A stretch of DNA of 15,811 nt from SIG480 sp045614365 (GTDB lineage: Bacteria; Bacillota; Clostridia; Oscillospirales; JAAYXM01). The notes under the pieces were generated by a model that was given only the letters and a program-made list of their open reading frames with translations, did no database searches and had not been told where the DNA came from. The DNA lies in the NCBI GenBank assembly GCA_045614365.1, contig JAZLCV010000141.1, forward strand, positions 1 to 15,811, read 5' to 3'. This document shows positions 14,082-15,811 of this stretch, piece after piece. The position numbers and the translations under genes are program-made. Position 1 is the stretch's first letter, and each line of letters opens with the position of its first letter.

Positions 14082-14100
14082 GCAAGATGAACGATTTTGC
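14082..14100 (+). terminator. Possible weak terminator after gpr
   Basis: GCAAGAT-GAACG-ATTTTGC can form a 7-bp stem with one G-U pair, followed by TTGATTTTGA. The stem is weak and the T run broken, so this is uncertain. It is the only hairpin noticed between gpr and the next promoter. Confidence 0.25.
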
Positions 14101-14129
14101 TTGATTTTGAGTGCTTTGGGGTGTATAAT
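14101..14129 (+). promoter_or_regulatory. Sigma-A promoter of the acyltransferase-phosphatase unit
   Basis: TTGATT (14101-14106) and TATAAT (14124-14129) are 17 bases apart. The ribosome binding site GGAGG (14150-14154) follows, giving a short leader. Confidence 0.8.
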
Positions 14130-14164
14130 GAATGTAATTGTTGCACATTGGAGGCTATTTGAAA

Positions 14165-15034
14165 ATGAAGTATGAAGAATATGTAAATGAAATTGGATTT
14201 ACTGACGAAGAGCTTAAGCTTATCACAGCTATTGACAAAAAATGCAGAAATGATTTTCCGGAAGAGTTGTCCCTTGCGCGGGAAAATTACGACAAGGGAG
14301 ATGAAGCTTTTGCCGAATACCTTTTTGCATTTGCTGATAAAGCCGGAATTCCTGTGAATACACTTAATGTCTATCTTTACCTCCGTCTTATGGAGGATAC
14401 ATATAAAGAGTATGAAAAGCGCGGCATAGGTCGGGATATCTTCATTGAAAACATAAAAGGTTTTCCGGTTGTAAGCCGTCTGCCACTTGATGTCGGTCAG
14501 GATTTCGGTTTCCCCCAGCCTGTTTACCGTTCATGGTTCCGCCGCAATTTAGATTGTACGATATACCGCCTCGGACGTCTTGAGTTTGAGCTTGTGGCGG
14601 CACCTTGCGATATAGAGGTTGACGGCAAATCGGTAAAAGAAGGCGAAACGTGCATATCTGTCCACATTCCCCGCTTTGACAGCTTTGAAGAAGAGGCATG
14701 TGAGGAGTCATACGCCCGTGCACGAGAGTTCTTCAAAAAGTATTATAATATGGATAATATAATTTTCATCTGTCATTCTTGGATGCTTTATCCGTGGCTT
14801 TGCGAAGTGCTTCGTGAGACATCTACAATCGCAAGATTCCAGAAAAAGTTTAAGATTATTCAGGTTGATGAAACTGATGTCGGCATAGGTTGGATTTTCG
14901 GGTCCGGTGCAGGACTTGGGAAAAAGGCAGAGTCTATTGAGGATTATCCGGAGGACAACTCTCTCCGCCGTGCGGCAAAGCAGAGACTGCGCGAAGGGAA
15001 AAAGCTCGGCGCAGGTCTCGGAGCAAGGCTGTAA
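14165..15034 (+). CDS. GNAT-like acyltransferase domain protein
   Basis: This 289-residue cytosolic protein resembles the two-domain bacterial 'acyltransferase domain-containing' family, with a helical N-acyltransferase N-terminal domain (about residues 1-130) and a GNAT-like C-terminal domain. Recognisable stretches are QPVYRSWFRRNLDCTIYRLG, RLEFELVAAP, ISVHIPRFDSFEEEACEESY, IFICHSWMLYPWL and STIARFQKKFKII. The extreme C-terminus is basic and glycine-rich (REGKKLGAGLGARL). The ATG at 14165 has GGAGG 10 bases upstream; a TTG at 14159 (adding two residues) is closer to it and cannot be excluded. Its substrate is unknown. It is followed after 16 bases by a histidine phosphatase family gene and they share one promoter and terminator, so the two products may act on related metabolites. 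Confidence 0.82.
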   Translation: MKYEEYVNEIGFTDEELKLITAIDKKCRNDFPEELSLARENYDKGDEAFAEYLFAFADKAGIPVNTLNVYLYLRLMEDTYKEYEKRGIGRDIFIENIKGFPVVSRLPLDVGQDFGFPQPVYRSWFRRNLDCTIYRLGRLEFELVAAPCDIEVDGKSVKEGETCISVHIPRFDSFEEEACEESYARAREFFKKYYNMDNIIFICHSWMLYPWLCEVLRETSTIARFQKKFKIIQVDETDVGIGWIFGSGAGLGKKAESIEDYPEDNSLRRAAKQRLREGKKLGAGLGARL

Positions 15035-15050
15035 AAGGAAAGGGAATAAG

Positions 15051-15692
15051 ATGACCACAATACTTCTTGTACGGCACGGCGAAAGTGCGGCAAACCGCGA
15101 TAACGTCTTTGCAGGAAATTATGATGCAGAGCTTCTTCCTCGCGGGTATGAACAGGCTCGCCTTACAGCAGGCTACATAAAGGAAAACTTCGATGTTGAT
15201 GCCGTGTATTCAAGCGATCTTCAGCGCGCTTATAACACTGCATTGCGAATTGCGGAGGAGCTTGAACTTCCTGTGACGGCTGACAGGCGTTTTCGTGAAA
15301 TTGACGCAGGTGAGTGGGACGGTGTTGCGTTTGAGCAGATTATAAAGACTCACCCCGATGAATTCCGGGCGTGGGTGTCTGATATAGGGCACAGCGCGTG
15401 CCCCGGTGGGGAAAACGTTCAGCAGCTTGGAGAACGCATTATGCCGGCGCTTTGCGAAAGAGCGCGCGAAAACGACGGCAAAACCATTGTGGTTGCATCT
15501 CACGCAACATCTGTGCGGGTTGCATACGCTCTGGCAAAATACGGAAAAGCTTCTGATATGGAGAAGCTTTCATGGCCGTCTAATGCATCCGTTTCCGTGC
15601 TCTATTACGATGACGGAAGCTGGAGTGCCGGAGAGTACAGCATCGACGGATATATGGCAGATATACGCACCGCTCTGCCGGAAACAGTTTAA
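15051..15692 (+). CDS. Histidine phosphatase superfamily protein (phosphoglycerate mutase-like)
   Basis: This is a 213-residue cytosolic enzyme of the branch that forms a phosphohistidine intermediate. The nucleophile is His9 in ILLVRHGESAANRDNVFAG. The acid/base region is FREIDAGEWDG, and the second catalytic histidine is in IVVASHATSVRV. YSSDLQRAYNTALRIA is the conserved arginine-bearing segment. Length and motifs fit the cobC/GpmB-like broad-specificity phosphatases rather than a glycolytic mutase. The ATG at 15051 is preceded by AAGGAAAGGG; longer in-frame reading upstream overlaps the previous gene and is not supported. The name refers to catalytic chemistry, not to histidine metabolism. 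Substrate unknown. Confidence 0.93.
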   Translation: MTTILLVRHGESAANRDNVFAGNYDAELLPRGYEQARLTAGYIKENFDVDAVYSSDLQRAYNTALRIAEELELPVTADRRFREIDAGEWDGVAFEQIIKTHPDEFRAWVSDIGHSACPGGENVQQLGERIMPALCERARENDGKTIVVASHATSVRVAYALAKYGKASDMEKLSWPSNASVSVLYYDDGSWSAGEYSIDGYMADIRTALPETV

Positions 15693-15707
15693 ATTGAGGA
15701 TAAACGA

Positions 15708-15752
15708 GCACACTTGAAAGGTGATTTCAATCTTTCAAGTGTGCGTTTTTTT
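15708..15752 (+). terminator. Strong terminator after the phosphatase gene
   Basis: A perfect 13-bp stem (GCACACTTGAAAG and CTTTCAAGTGTGC) closes an 11-base loop and is followed by G and seven T (15746-15752). It begins 16 bases after the stop codon and ends the two-gene unit. Confidence 0.93.
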
Positions 15753-15755
15753 ACA

Positions 15756-15784
15756 TTGTAAATTATCTTTTTTTGTGGTAGAAT
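15756..15784 (+). promoter_or_regulatory. Promoter for a gene beginning beyond the right edge
   Basis: TTGTAA (15756-15761) and TAGAAT (15779-15784) are 17 bases apart, with TG one base before the -10. AAAGGAG (15796-15802) is the following ribosome binding site. The ATG at 15803 is too close to that site, so the real start most likely lies just past the window. Confidence 0.75.
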
Positions 15785-15811
15785 TACAAAAAATTAAAGG
15801 AGATGTTCTTT

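Noticed and set aside
15051..15692. The histidine phosphatase family gene as the missing histidinol-phosphatase
   Set aside because: The family name describes the catalytic histidine. Known histidinol phosphatases are PHP, HAD or inositol monophosphatase-like, and this gene is on the opposite strand without the shared operator.

Overview
The window comes from a Gram-positive, spore-forming member of the Firmicutes, most likely a Clostridia lineage of moderate GC. The signs are a germination protease gene (gpr) diverging from rpsT (a neighbourhood known from Firmicutes), strong AGGAGG-type ribosome binding sites with several GTG/TTG starts, consensus sigma-A promoters, a short-form HisG with a HisZ partner, a HisIE fusion, and a YerC/TrpR-family regulator heading the histidine operon. 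I cannot name a genus. There is no rRNA, tRNA, CRISPR array or recognisable insertion sequence, and no gene-free stretch longer than 300 bases.

Left part, minus strand (1-9560). A ten-gene histidine operon reads yerC-hisZ-hisG-hisD-hisC-hisB-hisH-hisA-hisF-hisIE, from about 9493 down to 1610. Genes overlap or abut except for 38 bases before hisD and 147 bases between hisF and hisIE, where two near-identical GC-rich palindromes lie. Every enzymatic step from PRPP and ATP to histidine is encoded except histinidol-phosphate phosphatase, meaning histidinol-phosphatase (EC 3.1.3.15). Downstream, in the same direction, is a separate unit (1-1446) for an amino acid ABC importer: a substrate-binding lipoprotein and a permease cut by the window edge.

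The two units share a control element. A perfect inverted repeat (CACTTTAC-N4-GTAAAGTG) sits over the -35 and spacer of the importer promoter. A slightly degenerate copy with the same 4-base centre spacing sits over the -35 and spacer of the yerC promoter. The simplest reading is a histidine regulon in which the YerC-type protein, encoded first in the operon, represses itself, the biosynthetic genes and the importer. There is no room for a T-box or attenuator leader.

Middle part, minus strand (9717-13066). Individually controlled genes follow: a DegV-family fatty-acid-binding protein with a consensus promoter and terminator; uxaC (uronate isomerase) with a promoter whose -35 lies inside an inverted repeat, and a stem-loop just after its stop; a small 123-residue protein resembling the jelly-roll domain at the C-terminus of BclA-like spore surface proteins; and rpsT, which appears to start with TTG.

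Right part, plus strand (13148-15811). gpr is followed by a two-gene unit encoding a GNAT-type acyltransferase-like protein and a histidine phosphatase superfamily protein, closed by a strong terminator. The window ends with a promoter and ribosome binding site for a gene whose start lies beyond the edge.
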